The notes: generated by a model from the sequence alone, not told the origin. DNA of 64,000 nt from Ifrita kowaldi (GCA_013398055.1 VZRS01002399.1:248245-312244), one strand, 5' to 3'. Shown: positions 40,458-53,069, counted from the stretch's first letter. Translations and numbers: made by a program.

Positions 40458-41892
40458 TTCCAGAATTACCCACTCATAAGTCTGTGGAAGTCTTCAGCTA
40501 TTTCTTTTGCTCTCTAGTAATGGAGTATGAATGGAAAAGAAATATATTCCATATGTTTTTTCTTTTCTAACAGTGAATTCATAGTAGACATGATTTGATT
40601 GTAAATTATTAATTCATTATCTTTCCTAGTAGTAAATATCCCTGTCAGCAAGGCTTCCATCACACCCTAATACATATGGATAAGCCCAAAAAGCTTCCTG
40701 TTATAAAGTGGGAACCCTAAGTTGACAAAGAACAACAGACACAGAATACATTTGCCATGGCTGAAATACTTTTTAAAAGAAGTCAGTGTGAGCGTTGCAG
40801 TGCATCTGGCTCCTCATCTGAGAAAGATAAATGCTTTCAGGGCTGTCTTTATTTCCCTTTGTGCCAACAGCTCCTTCCTAAAAGAAAAATCAGGCTATAT
40901 AATCAGCTTAAGATGTTAGTGATTTGTGATGGTAATAAGCAATAAATTTCCTCTTTATCCGTATCAGTCTATGCAGGCAACTTTCTTGAAGTCCCTTGTG
41001 AGGTTTCAACACTTGCGACAACCTTTTTATGATCTGCCAGTATAGAGAAAGCAAATGAATTTTGGCTCTTCCTTAAATGTAAAGCAAGTATTGTAAATAT
41101 TGAACCACTGTGATGTGCCAAACTCCCGTAATGAAGGCTTAGAGTAGTTGATTCTGAAAAGGAAGCTAATGAAATAATTGACCTCGTTTCCATTCCAAGC
41201 AATCTGACTTTAAAGAGAAACTTGCACTTCTACTCTATGTAAATTGTCCAGAAAAGTAATATTGTCTTCTTATTTCTTACAGATTTACTTTAAAAAAACC
41301 CCAAAAACAGAAATGCCCCAGCAAGGAAATTAAGGGGTATTAAGAAAGGTTTAGAAATAGGTATTTTTGCTACGATGTTCGAAATCAGAAAGGCTAAGAG
41401 TTTCCACTGACTTAATAAGATTGTAGAGAGGAGAGACCACTGGTATGTGAAATCCAGTGCTTCCAGTAGGAAAAAGATTGGAAGTTTGAAAGAAAATTAT
41501 AGATTTTGACTAGAACTATCTGAGCAACACAGCTCCTATCAATCATTTGGCTATCTCTGCGAAAGTATCTATTCATCACATTATAGATTTGTGTATATAT
41601 ATTTAGTCTTTAGGTGTTAATGTGACACTTAAATTTTGATACAGCTCAAACAGCCCTTCATACTCTTTAGTGCTCTGTCCACATTTCCCATAGTCCTTTA
41701 GAGTAATTTAATTTCACACATTTTCCCAACAAAAGGAAGTCATTCAGTGAGAGATTTGGGTAAATTACTTTTTTTTGTTGTTGTTGTACCCCTGAAAAGA
41801 TTATGCCCTAGAGGGAATCAAAATTAAAAGAAAGCTGTATTGGTACTTCTTTATTATTTTTTTATTAGCATAAGAAATGGTATCACTGATAG

Positions 41893-41934
41893 TTATTAAC
41901 ATAACCAGATTATTGTGTTTATTAACATAACCAG
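41893..41934. repeat. 16-bp direct repeat at a CR1 5' junction
   Basis: The 16-mer ttattaacataaccag occurs at 41893-41908 and again at 41919-41934, separated by 10 bases (period 26). The second copy directly abuts the start of the CR1 fragment. The perfect identity and position suggest a local duplication, perhaps formed during or after the insertion. CR1 elements usually lack long target-site duplications. Confidence 0.85.
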
Positions 41935-42447
41935 GTGAAACCCCACCTGCAGTGCTGGATCCAGCTCTGGGGTCCCAGCACAGGAAGGACATGGAGCTGT
42001 TGGAGCCAGTCCAGAGAGAGGCCACCAAGATGATCAGAGAGGTGGAGAACCTCAGCTATGAGGAAAGGCTGAGAGAACTGGGATTGTTCAGCCTGGAAAA
42101 GAGAAAGTGACCTAATTGTGGCCTTCCAGTACCTAAAGGAGCCTACAAGAGAGAGGGACTATTTACAACAGCCTGGGGTGACAGGACATGGGAGAATGGC
42201 CTCCCATTGAGAGTATGTTTAGATTGGATGTTGGGAAGAAATTCCTTACTGTGAGGGTGCTGAGGCCCTGGCACAGGCTGCCCGGAGAAGCTGTGGCTGC
42301 TCAGTCCTTGGAAGTGTCCAAGGCCAGGTTGGATGGGGCTCTGAGCACCCTGGTCTAGTGGAAGGTGTCCCTGCCCGTGACAGAGGAGTTGGAACTGGAT
42401 GATCTTTAAGGTCCCTCCCAACCCAAACCATTCTATGATTTTATGAT
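41935..42447 (+). mobile_element. CR1 non-LTR retrotransposon, 5'-truncated 3' end
   Basis: A 513-bp CR1 3' fragment, the best preserved in the window. It starts within the end of the reverse-transcriptase ORF region (cagctctggggtcccagc, acatggagctgttggagcc), continues through the 3' untranslated part (ctgcccggagaagctgtgg, caggttggatggggctctg) and ends in ccattctatgattttatgat. Stop codons and indels interrupt the frame, so it encodes nothing functional. It lies on the same strand as SYT9 and close to three other CR1 pieces. The 16-bp repeat at its left edge marks the insertion junction. Confidence 0.95.
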
Positions 42448-45400
42448 CTCTCTAACTGGTGTTTTGAGCACTTTGGTACAATATTACTGTACAGTTTTAT
42501 ACAAATGGGAAATTAAATGCTGCTCTGTCATTTCCTTTAGTACTCTAAAACACTTTACTACTATTGCAACTTACTGGGCTTTCAAGGACTATAATGGAAC
42601 TTAGAGCTTATTGGCGTGGTTCAAATAAGCTGTTTGCTCTTCCATAACCTGGGGACTTCCTGCTGCTGGCTATATACTGCAGAAATAAATGGCAATTTCT
42701 CTTCATTATTATTCATAGGGTCATAATATTCAAGATTAATGTGTGCTCTGATGGCTTAGTCATTAAAATATTCACAAATCTGGACGGTTTCGTAATTTTT
42801 AACACACACAATTTGTCCAAAAAAATTTCTACTAGAAAATTTCTCCTAGGTTATTCTTTATTCATTCTCCATCATTCATTTTGCTATTAAAACCTTTCAT
42901 TCTGCTAATGAGGGAACACACACAGTATTTGCCAAAAGTGACTATAGTAATTTTCTATTACTAGATGAGAAGTTAAATTCTTCAATTACTGCATGAACTT
43001 CTATTTTGCATACCGTAAAAAAAGCCAGGATAAACACTTGCAAAACATTAACAACTCCATTCACTTTGTGAAGGATCCCACATGAAAAAGAAAGTCTAAA
43101 TGTATCATATTAATTGTTTTCTTGGAATAAATAATCTGATTCTAGGATTTAACACATCCAGAGAAGAAGCAGAAAAAGAGGGTGGGTGGAAATAAGCATT
43201 ATGGCTTTGGCTGCAGTCACAGGAACTTTACTCCTACAAAACACAGCTGCTCACTGCTCACAGGCCTGATGGTCATTGGAATTTGCAGTATCAGTGTCTA
43301 CCCCCAAAATTTCTTTCCCACTCGTCTTATCCCCAGCTTTCCCTTTTAGCTAACAAGACACAAGCATGCCTCAAATGCCAAGTGGCTTTTAGGAGATTTC
43401 ATGTTACTTTGCTCCAGCTACTTTTCCTGTCCTGCAAATGTATCACTCTCAATGATTCTTCCTAACAGGATAAAATGGAGCCATTAAAGCCCATCTCCAT
43501 ACACAGAGTACTTGAAAATCTGGCATGGTATCTTTAGAACTGCTGTCCTCTCTTCTGTTATATTATTATTTATGGATTTTTTTTCCCCCCAGTTTACAGT
43601 ATTTTACACTCAGAAAACCAAAAGTATCCAGTAATTTTGCACATTTTATCAGTTCTGTGAGGTGAGCATTGCAAGAGAATGTGGTAATAACCAAAAGGAA
43701 CCAAGAATGAGGCATGAGAACCTGGGTAAATCTTATTAGTCGAGTATATGCAGACGTGAAAAATTCTTTTTTCTACTGCACTTTGTGTCCATGTCACTTG
43801 TGAAGCAGAAGCTTTTGTTTCCACGAGAGCAACAGCATCATTCTTTGTCAGTAGATACTACTGCAGGATGTCAGGGAAAAATGCAAGCCCTTGAACATAC
43901 GACTCCTCTCAGCTCTGTCTTTAAAAATCACTGCTCATTCAGCCAGCTGTCTGATTAGTAAAGGCTTTTTTGTCACTTACAAACTGTAGCAGAATATTAT
44001 GTGTCAGCTAAGTTGTCAAAGAAATTCGCATTAAAGCAGACTAACTATATTAGAGGTCCAGTGTGCAACCAGTAATAAATTCTTCTTAGATCAAGTTCAC
44101 AGACAATTTTTATTGTAATTAATCTAGGTATGATGTGACCTTACCTGAATTACAAACAAGACATTCGGCTTACATGATTTTTCTTCTTAATAAGCACAAC
44201 TTTCTTTTTACAAAATAAAAAAAAGGGGTAATTTACAATGTTTTGAGTACTTTTTTTCTTATTATTTAATGTCCATGAACAATTTTCTATAAGTTTTGTT
44301 GGGTTTTCTTTTTTTGCTTAAAGCTTTAGTATTGTGATCTTATCAATAAACTGTTATGTCAATCTTATGTCTGTTTTGAATTCTATCACAGCGATTACTG
44401 CTAGGAAAATACTCTGCATAAACAGATCTCTTACTGCTTTTGCACTTTTTGTTGTATTTTGCATGGCCATTTAGTAATAATTATTTCATATTGAAATTGT
44501 GCTGTGGATTTTATGTAGATTTAAACTAATTGACAAGTACCGTGGTGAAGTCCTAGGATTACGTTTCATTGGTCTGGTTAATTTATGAGACTTAGTTAAT
44601 ATTAAGCAATACCTGGAAAAAACATGAAACAAATTTGTAACTGAAGCAAAGCAAACAAAGAGAAAGCACACACGAATAACTGGAATTCGTAACACTATTC
44701 AGGAATAAAAAGACATGCAAGCCACTCAGAGGATTAGAACAGTGTCTTAACCAACGCAAGAGCTTTACATACCCTAAAGCCTACCTAGAAGATGTAGAAC
44801 ACACAACCAGGGAATAAAAAAAAAAAATCACTAAAAGCTAATAACAGCCTCAAATACCAGTGAGACCCAGCTACAAATACATTTTCTGAGCATGGAGGAT
44901 GTTACTACCATGTGAAGCTCTGACAGTGATCTCGTTTAGGCAAGTTTTGTTGGTCCACACTCACAAATTCAAGATCAGACAGAGAAGAGTCGGGGCATGT
45001 GTATGTTGTAAAATTAATATAATCTGAGATTCATTCCGTTGGTTTTCAGCTGCCTTCCTTTAAAGAATTGCACTGGAAGTTTCTAAACACAGTATTAAGG
45101 ATAATTAACAGCATTTCAGGGAAGACTACATTAGCTGAGAATTATTCCTCTGCCCCAGGAGTCTTTGCAGAGGAACACCTTCCGTCCTGAACAAGTGCCA
45201 GTTATGTTAATTAAGGAAAACTTGTGAAGCACAGAGGAAACTACAGTGCAATCAGGCTAAAACTGCTTCAGATACTTGATCCTAAGAACACTTCTCCACT
45301 GGAAAAGTTAGGGTCTTAGACTTCTAGGTTTGAAAAAAATCCAGTTGTTCCTACAGTACCATTTCTGAGCTGAATGATGGCTCTCCCTCCATGGATGTAT

Positions 45401-46914
45401 TTGCACAAAAGAAAGACAATTTAGACTGTCAAAAGCACAGCTAGGATTTAAGCAATAGGCCCTAGTATTTTTGTTGTTTTTTAAGAAAGTGGACTTCTAA
45501 ACATTTCACATTCCTGTAAATCTCCCCCTAGACAACAAAAAAGTAATGAAAGGAGGAATTTTTTCCCCCCTCAGGAAATGACAGCTTGAAATTTCTGCTG
45601 AATTTAGGCAGAATCATATTTGCAAAGATTGACTGATCTGTCCCAATATGTCCCAAAATCTAGTAATATTATTATTCAGAAAAAAAATTTATTATTTTAT
45701 TTGAATGCCTTTTGAAATTTGTTGGGTATAAATAGGGGACGACTGCTTCTGTTGGACTAAAAATACCTGTATTGTAAGATTTTTAATTGCTTAGGTTTGT
45801 TTCACTAGTTGCTAGCCAAACTTCACCCAACAGATCAACTGTACATTACAATAATGATGGAGTATCTGAATAGTCATTTTAATAAAAACAGGAGAGTAAA
45901 TCAGTATAGAGAAGAAAGCTTGTTTACTTTGATAAAAATGTGTAAAAGAATTCTCCAAGCTAGGATTTCTAGTAAAACTCTTTCAGCCTCAAGTTAGACC
46001 AAATTACAGCCAGTTTGTTGGGAAAGGAGTTCGTTTGGTAGAATACCAGTCACATCCAGGCAACCAACAACTTGATTGTCTAAATAATTACATTATTGGT
46101 CAGCAATACCTTTGATTAAAGATCCTCTCTGTGCCTGAATGATGAGAAATTCCCAGTGCAGTTGTTTTTTCTTTTTCATATGGTGGCTATTTTTGGAATA
46201 TTTTAGAGTCAGATGAATCCAAATAGTATAATTCGTGCTTTTTGACTCCATAACTCCAATTGCATGTCTAGACACGTAAATTGATCTGTGTTAGCTATTG
46301 ACCTTACCCATTGTTGGCTAATTTAGGTATTTTATTTTGTATAAAATTTAGCAATCCAAATGTTAACTTGATAAACACAAGACGGAAAAAAAAAATACTT
46401 CAATCCTTGTTTCACATATGAACAGACGAAGCCACCACTATTATTTCTGTATTTTGCTTGTCTCATTTTTTGGTGAGGTTTTTCAACATCAGAGATTTAG
46501 AGGGTAAGGCACAACTATTTATTCCAGAAAAAACAAGTCACAGTCCTGCAATGTGGTACTGTCAGAATTTGGATGGAATCATTTTACTTTGGTCTTAGAG
46601 CCTCCCATACTGAACAACAGTCATGCAACATCTATGTAAAAATTCAACATTATTCAAATTATTTTAGAACAATCTATGATTTCATGCAAAGGCAATATAG
46701 AAGTTTATGTTCAGTGGATCTATACTAAAAGCCTTTGGAATACAAATAAAAGCATAATTTTATTTCCTTTTTTACTAGATGGTCTACAAAGTGCAGTTAC
46801 ATCTTACAACGTTACTGAAATTTTGGTTAGTGTGGTCCAAAAAATGTAACCCACTTAGTATTTTATCCCTACCAAAGTCAGATTATGCTATTAGCCTACT
46901 TGGTGGTGCTGAAA

Positions 46915-47079
46915 CATCGGAATAGGTTGCCCACAGAGGCTGGGGAGGTCACCATCTTTGGAGAAATTTCATCTGGGCCTATTATGGGCATCCCATGTGA
47001 GGTGACCTTTCTTGGGCAGAGTGTTGAACTGACTGATCTGGAGAGTCCCTTCCCCAAAGGCTCTGTGGTTCTGTTTAAG
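46915..47079 (+). mobile_element. Older, diverged CR1 3' fragment
   Basis: The order of motifs matches the 3' end of older CR1 subfamilies: ggaataggttgcccacaga, ggtcaccatctttggaga, ggtgacctttcttgggcag, then gactgatctggagagtccc and a tail resembling ctgtggttctgt. It is more diverged from the consensus pattern than the 36.8- and 41.9-kb copies. A 68-codon open frame over it is an accident of the repeat and not a gene. Confidence 0.75.
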
Positions 47080-50000
47080 AGGAGAATCTGAAGACAAGGT
47101 AATTTATATTCCTGTCGTACAATCTCTTCACTTAAAAAATGGGATTTTTCTTTTCTGTGTAACAGACCCACTTTAAAATGTAAGGAAAAAAAAAATTTAA
47201 AAGATTCAGCATTCAGCAATGACCAACCTGAGTCTTTTTGATAAAAGGACTGAGGGTTTTTTTATCTCACTGATTGTAATAAAATCTGTCACCAACAGAA
47301 AGGCCACATTTATCTCTCCAGTCTTTGGTAACAACTGATGGTATGATCCAAAGGTAGAAAACTCTATTTCACTTGCTACTTCCACATCATTTTTAAGCTT
47401 GTGTTTGCTACCAAATAAAAATTATGCTGATAAGCACAGTAGATAACTAAGGTGGAAGTCAGTAGAGTACAAGGGATTGAAACATGGAAACCTGGTCAAA
47501 AATTGATCATGACATCAGAATATCTGTATGACAACGCCGTGAGCAAGATATTCAGAGAGCCTGTGTCCTGTCTGGAAACCATAGCTGAGTTCCTGGTCGT
47601 TGGAACTGCATGGAAATAGGGGCAGTGCCTCCTGAGTCCTCTAACGATGAAGTCACGGTCTCAACAGACAAAGAAATAGGGGAAGCTACCAAGTCTCAAG
47701 AATGTTTAATCTGGGGTCTGTCCTCTTGTTTTCTGTCTGTCAAAAGGCCTCTGTTGCTAGTGTGGAACACATTGTCCAGCATCAATGTGCTGTAATACTG
47801 TCCAAGTATTCTGATATGCTGGAATTTGGGAGCTCAGCTCTTAGTGCAGCCATGATGACAAAGGTAGAATTATGACATTTTGGCTTGGATTCATACCACC
47901 CCCTCACGACGCTTGGCTGGCATCATGGCATTCACAGAGGGAATTCAGAAGCAGCTGGATTTCTGAGGAACACATTTCTGTGCTGCAGATCTCATTTCTG
48001 TGAGGACAAAAAAGTAGACTTACCCTGCTCTCATTACAAAGCAGAGGAAATCACTGGCATCGGATGAGTACTGCCACCACAGGAGAATACAGATAAACAG
48101 GCTTAGGAAAACTGAGACATCTGGAAAGATGGAGTAAAAATTATACAGAAAATACAGTATGTAACAGTACAAGTGGCTAATGGAAAAGCAACTCCAGGAT
48201 GCAGCCAAAAATCTCTTCACATGGGACTGCTCACCTCAGCTATTCACAATGGATCTGCACTGTTGAAAATTGCCAGCCAGGAATGCAGGATGTGAAAATT
48301 ACTGTCTGATGAAAGGGAACAGCTTAGAGCACTACCCTTTAGTCCCGCTGTCTTCCATGGAAGGAAGACGTGATGGTCCCTTTTCCACCCACAGAAACAA
48401 AACTTTTCATGCAAAAACTTCTTCCTGACACAAAGGAGTCAGGGAGAAGTAAAACCAAGATGGTGGATAAACAATCCCCTCTCATGCTGTGACCTGCACT
48501 GTTTAGTACCCAGCTTCTCTGGAAGCAAGCTGTGAGATAATGGTGTTACATTATCAAGTTCAGAGGTATGTTGTTAAAGCCCCCCAAACTCTCCAAATGA
48601 AAAACAGTTCATATTGCCCTCGGGTTTTTTTTCTCATGGTGTCTGTTCTCTAGAAAACTTCCTCTGCTAAAGTCATCTTCAAGATAGGGTAGGGGACTGC
48701 TGGTCTGCTTTTCCAATTATTCCTCACCTTCTTATTCACACACCCTTATCATTGGGCAGTCTTCTGTTCTCATCTGCTGGCTGGTTCTGACAGCTCCAAA
48801 TTTCTTATTTCTTTCAATGCTGGATCATTTACTTGAATCAGTTCTTTTTTAAAAGTGGCCTTTTTGCAGACCTCTGATGTATTTCTTGCTTCTCCTCCAG
48901 GGAATCCAAGACAAATTGCGTTATTCTGAAGTTCTTCTTTCAATACTGCATCCTTGATCCTCAGCTTTTTAATCAAGGAGAGGTTGTGCTCTGCCTCCAC
49001 TGCCAGATTTGTTTACCAATAAATATTCAAAAATTATCAAGAACTACCATTCTGGTTTCTCCCAGATCCCCTTTTATGCATGGGAGGAATTTCTTTAATT
49101 AATTTCTGCTCTGAAACTCTTTGCTGTAATTCCAAGCAGCTGCTGTGCTGTCCCCACTGTTAATGAGCTTTGTCTTGGTATGACTCGGAGAAGGACAGAA
49201 AGGGCCGTGCTGGCTAAAATTGTTTGAAATTGGTTTTCAGCATGCAAAATAAACTGGACAGCTCCTGTGTGAAATGGATTGCAGTGTCACTCCCCCCACT
49301 GTGGAAATTTAATCTGTCTGGCTGGTGAGAATGAAACTCACAGCAGGGGCAGAAGGTATTGACTTTTCCACTTTTTAAAAAAAATGTTATTTTTATTTTC
49401 AAATGGACTGGGGCTGTTTCATCTGAATTGTCATTCTTAAATAATTGTCTTAGTAGAAGCAGTACATTTCAACCTCCTGCCATCCTTTGAAAATTCAGGC
49501 TGGCTGTTTGCTTAGAGAGATGCAGCCTGACACTGAACCTACACACAGTGTGAAAAATTGCTTTGATCAGCTTGTGTTTATAATTTAAGGCAGTAAAATA
49601 GAATTCTCACTAATTGTTTTTAAGGCATGATGTATTGTGTAATCCACAGAGAGATTCATTTCAAAAACACTGTAACCACAAAAACAGCTGTTCCACTGAG
49701 TCATTTTCCCAATGTGCAACTTAAAGCAAAACAGAGCAAAACCCAGTCCCAGTTGTATTTGTGTTGATGGAATAGGATAATGCTGGAAATGTGGGGAAAA
49801 ACAACAGAAAACTCATCTCCACATTCCTTTTTATACCAGAAATTTGGAAACAGAAAAGAAAGAGCCTTTGGAGTTAAAAAAACCCAGAAGAATCTCAGTT
49901 TTGAAGAGATACTGGTATCCTAATTAAATTACGAAGAGCAAGCCATGCATTGATAGTCAAAAATAATTTGCAAAGATAGGAATTAGTCTAAAATTAGAGG

Positions 50001-50312
50001 GAATGGAATTAAAATAATAAACCAAGATACATCAGTGAAATACTTAAAAAAATTCATGCCATGGATGTGCTTGTGTGCATATTTTCATGGTGTTTAAGTC
50101 TAATACGGGCTCTGGAAGAGAAGCTAGTAACAACTGGTAAAGCAGGTGGAGGAAACTGCACTAAATGAAATGAAAAAAAAAACCAAAATATACTGCAGGA
50201 ACAGCTCTTTCATCAGTAGGAAGTTGAGTGAGCAAGTGAGCAACCCTTTTCATATTTAGAATGACCTTTCATCCCACCCAGCTTTTGGAGGGAGATTATA
50301 AGCTAGGTTCAA

Positions 50313-50368
50313 GCCTTATACTGAGTTCCTAAGATAGGTTCTGTCAAGGTAGCCTTATACTGAATTCC
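50313..50368. repeat. 17-bp near-identical direct repeat upstream of SYT9 exon 2
   Basis: The segment gccttatactgagttcc at 50313-50329 recurs at 50352-50368 with one G-to-A change, a period of 39 bases. It lies about 200 bp before the exon 2 acceptor. There is no known function; it is a small tandem duplication. Confidence 0.85.
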
Positions 50369-50565
50369 AAACAATTTTTTTTCCTTGGGGGAAAAAAAAA
50401 GTAGAACTTTCAATAAGTTTGTATTTGATGACTGTTGCAGGGACCAGAATGTAATTTTTGTGGCTCTGCAACCCAGAGGTGTTTGCCTCGCATATCGATG
50501 CTCTGGAGACGCAGAGCTCCGAAGAGCACAGAGGTGTGACATGGATGCGTTTCTCTCGATTGCAG

Positions 50566-50917
50566 ATATCTCCATAAGCTTGCTCTCCTTGGTTGTCACG
50601 GCCTGTGGTCTTGCTCTGTTTGGCGTGTCCCTGTTCGTGTCCTGGAAGCTGTGCTGGATCCCCTGGCGGGAGCGGGGTTTGCCATTCGGCAACAAGGACA
50701 GCAAGCAGGAGCCGCTGCACTACGCGGACACGGAGCCCAATGACCGTGACTACAGTGAGGAGTACCTGGGCCAGCCTGCTGCCTATCCCGAGGCCTCCAT
50801 GAAGATCAGCCACACCTCCCCTGACCTTCCATTAGACACCCAGGCGGGAACGAAGGAGAACTGCGTGCCCAGTGTGAGAATGCAGCGGCAGATCACTGAG
50901 CCAACCTCGTCTGCCCG
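50566..50917 (+). CDS. SYT9: Synaptotagmin-9, exon 2 (transmembrane segment and linker), partial gene
   Basis: SYT9 is a vesicle-membrane protein with two cytoplasmic C2 domains that couples calcium to exocytosis and dense-core vesicle release. This internal exon starts after ttgcag; its first two bases complete an Asp codon whose G comes from the preceding exon. Residues about 3-26 form one hydrophobic membrane span (ISLLSLVVTACGLALFGVSL is its core). WKLCW follows at residues 27-31, with Cys30 a likely palmitoylation site. A polar acidic linker then carries KISHTSPD (50802-50825), shared by the SYT3/6/9/10 class, and ends in QRQITEPTSSA. The donor is gtcagt at 50918, and the exon ends two bases into an Arg codon that exon 3 completes. 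The call of SYT9 over SYT3, SYT6 or SYT10 rests on the close match of the span and linker to mammalian SYT9 as I recall it. An in-frame ATG at 50541 lies outside the exon by this model. Older literature swaps the names SYT5 and SYT9; this is the longer, SYT3/6/10-class protein. Confidence 0.95.
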
Positions 50918-52522
50918 GTCAGTAGCTCCAGTTTCTCTCTGTTATTAATGAATGCAGGTGCTGTCCAAAAAGCACAACTTGATTATACAGCACGCTGATC
51001 TAAAAAAAAATGTATTGTTTTCTTGCCAAGTTCCTTAAAAAATAAAAAAAAGACACAGATTTACTCATTGAGGTGCACAGACCTCGTAGGTTGAAGGGAC
51101 AGGATCACAATCCTCTTCCACTCTCCTCTCAACTACTGTGTCATTGGTGCTCTTCCGTCAGAAGCTGGATAGCACAGAGTCCCGTGTCCCTTAAAAGCAC
51201 CAGAACAGCCTAGATTTAGCTCGTAAAGCATATTCATTTGCACTTAGCACTGGTGCAGAACACTCAGTAATATCTCCTCAAAGATTTTTAAAACAACCAA
51301 AGAAGAAAAGTAGGGCAAGCTAGTGAAACACTTGCAAGAGTTAGAAATAGGATTAAAAATTGTAGATTTTAGCCACAGTCATGACTGTGGGGGGAAAAGT
51401 GACTGAACAAGAGTCAGTGAAGTCTCCAGGGGAACTGGAGAACCAGTATACGAGGGAAGAGGAAAGGGGGAGGGTGAGAGTGTGTGCAGGGGCAGGTGAT
51501 AGAAGGATTATGTTTCATACAGCAAGAACAAGGATCAGCATGTGAAGAGCCAGTAAATATCTGAGTGAAAACAGATGCACTTCAGTTGGAGAAGGTACAG
51601 CACTAGTGCAGTGGCTCTTTGCTAGCCTCTTCTTTTTATTCCTCCACAGGATATTCTGCACCTCTCACTGCCATGAGGAGCTTAAGGGTTGAATTTTTTT
51701 TTTTTTTTTTGGGACATGACAATATTTTATCCTGGAAATGACTAATGTACAGCCATAAGATTATGTATTTATTATGCAACAAGAGAAAATATTAGGATAG
51801 CACATAAGAGGCTGTTCCTGCTTTAAGCATGGGTAAACAGATATTTACAGGGAATGAATGAACAATTATAGCAGAGGAGCTATTGCTGATTAGATTCAAT
51901 ATAAATAGCTTTGGATTAATCCTGTGCTGGCATTTTCCACGTGCTCTTTCTGTGTTCAACCTGAGCTCCTGGTACTCCAGTAGTCTGAGTGATTGCTGCA
52001 TATGAATAGGACAATAAAGTGGAACTCAGAAGATTAGAATTTTACCTAATCCAACTTTCACTTTCACATCCCCCTACCTCAACAGGGATTGAAAATTAGA
52101 TTTTTTGTTACCATCCATGAAGGAGACATTTCAGTCACAGTAAGTGTGAATTAATAAATTTCACTGGACCGAAGCTAAAAGCAACTTCTTATCCTCAACT
52201 AATGAAAGTAAAGGAGCTTTTCAGCCAAAGTTCCACAGAGTTTATTACATCAGGTATGAGAGAAAAAAGGAAAACAATTGTTGGGGTGGTCAGCAAACCA
52301 GCTTGAGACATGGCAACAGAAAATGGTGTGGCATTAGCAGTATGATGCAGAAGGTCAGCTCTCACAACTATTGGGTCTCAGGATTTATCCCTTTGTTAAA
52401 AATCTGACCCCATTGTACGCTGCAGAAATACGTCAAATGCGAACAGGATCTTTAGTGTGTGTGCACAGATCCTTATCCCCCCTCAGCACAGCCTGTTTCA
52501 ACTCTTTCCTTCTCACTTTAAG
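50918..52522 (+). other. SYT9 intron 2
   Basis: A 1,605-bp intron bounded by gtcagt at its 5' end and a pyrimidine-rich acceptor ending ttaag at 52518-52522. It splits an Arg codon as CG|G, so the reading frame joins exactly. It contains an uninterrupted 17-T tract (51694-51710) and a purine-rich stretch near 51.42-51.50 kb. I see no other gene or mobile element in it. Confidence 0.93.
51694..51710. repeat. Poly-T tract (17 T)
   Basis: An uninterrupted run of 17 T inside SYT9 intron 2. I do not recognise a minus-strand retroposon body next to it. It is likely length-unstable in sequencing and in populations. Confidence 0.9.
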
Positions 52523-53069
52523 GCACAATTCAATCCGGAGACAGCTCAACCTGTCCAACCCTGACTTCAACATCCAGCAGGTCCAGAAGCAGGAGCAGCT
52601 GACGGGCATTGGCCGCATTAAGCCAGAGCTGTACAAGCAGAGGTCACTGGACACGGACGATGGCCGGAGGAGTAACAGCAAGGCCTGTGGGAAACTCAAC
52701 TTCATCCTCAAGTATGACTGTGATTTAGAGCAGCTGATAGTGAAGATTCACAAGGCCATCAACCTGCCAGCAAAGGACTTCTCTGGAACTTCAGATCCGT
52801 ACGTGAAGATATATCTGCTTCCCGACAGGAAAACAAAACACCAGACTAAAGTGCACAGAAAGACCCTAAATCCAGTATTTGATGAAGTTTTTTTATTTAC
52901 TGTCCCATACAATGATCTCAACACAAGGAAACTCCATTTCTCTGTGTATGACTTTGACAGATTCTCCAGGCACGACTTGATTGGCCAAGTGGTAGTGGAT
53001 AATTTTTTAGATTTGGCAGATTTTCCCAGGGAATGTAATATTTGGAAGGATATTGAATATGTCACCAAT
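52523..53069 (+). CDS. SYT9: Synaptotagmin-9, exon 3 (linker end and complete C2A domain), partial gene
   Basis: The exon opens with one base finishing the Arg codon, then HNSIRRQLNLSNPDF and GIGRIKPELYKQ, linker motifs of the SYT3/6/9/10 class. The C2A domain begins at about residue 56 of the exon (GKLNFILKYD). The five calcium-binding aspartates are all present: residues 85 and 91 (AKDF and SDPYVK) and 143, 145 and 151 (YDFDRFSRHD). Their spacing equals that of SYT1 Asp172, 178, 230, 232 and 238, so C2A should bind calcium and anionic lipids. A basic strand, RKTKHQTKVHRKTLNP, precedes the TLNPVFDE motif. The exon ends in frame after YVTN with the consensus donor gtaagtat at 53070. The second C2 domain (C2B) is expected downstream but no exon for it is seen before 64000. 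The exon length of 547 bp agrees with the incoming phase. No frameshift or premature stop is present. Confidence 0.97.

Larger units (their letters stand above)
20931..50565 (+). other. Probable SYT9 intron 1
   Basis: About 29.6 kb between the CpG island and the first visible SYT9 exon. It ends with a clear acceptor, ttgcag, at 50560-50565. I see no other conserved coding segment on either strand. It contains two sizeable CR1 3' fragments (36.8 and 41.9 kb), two weaker CR1 tails (40.4 and 46.9 kb), a CAG microsatellite (34.9 kb), a GGGA-type purine tract (23.1 kb), and small tandem duplications at 21.7, 41.9 and 50.3 kb. Homeobox-like ATTA-rich sequence around 34.8-35.3 kb looks as if it could be a conserved noncoding element, but I cannot align it. 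The 3' boundary is well supported. The 5' boundary depends on the first exon lying in or near the island. Confidence 0.55.

Noticed and set aside
46885..47091. 68-codon open frame that looks protein-like
   Set aside because: It overlaps a diverged CR1 3' end whose motifs explain the sequence.
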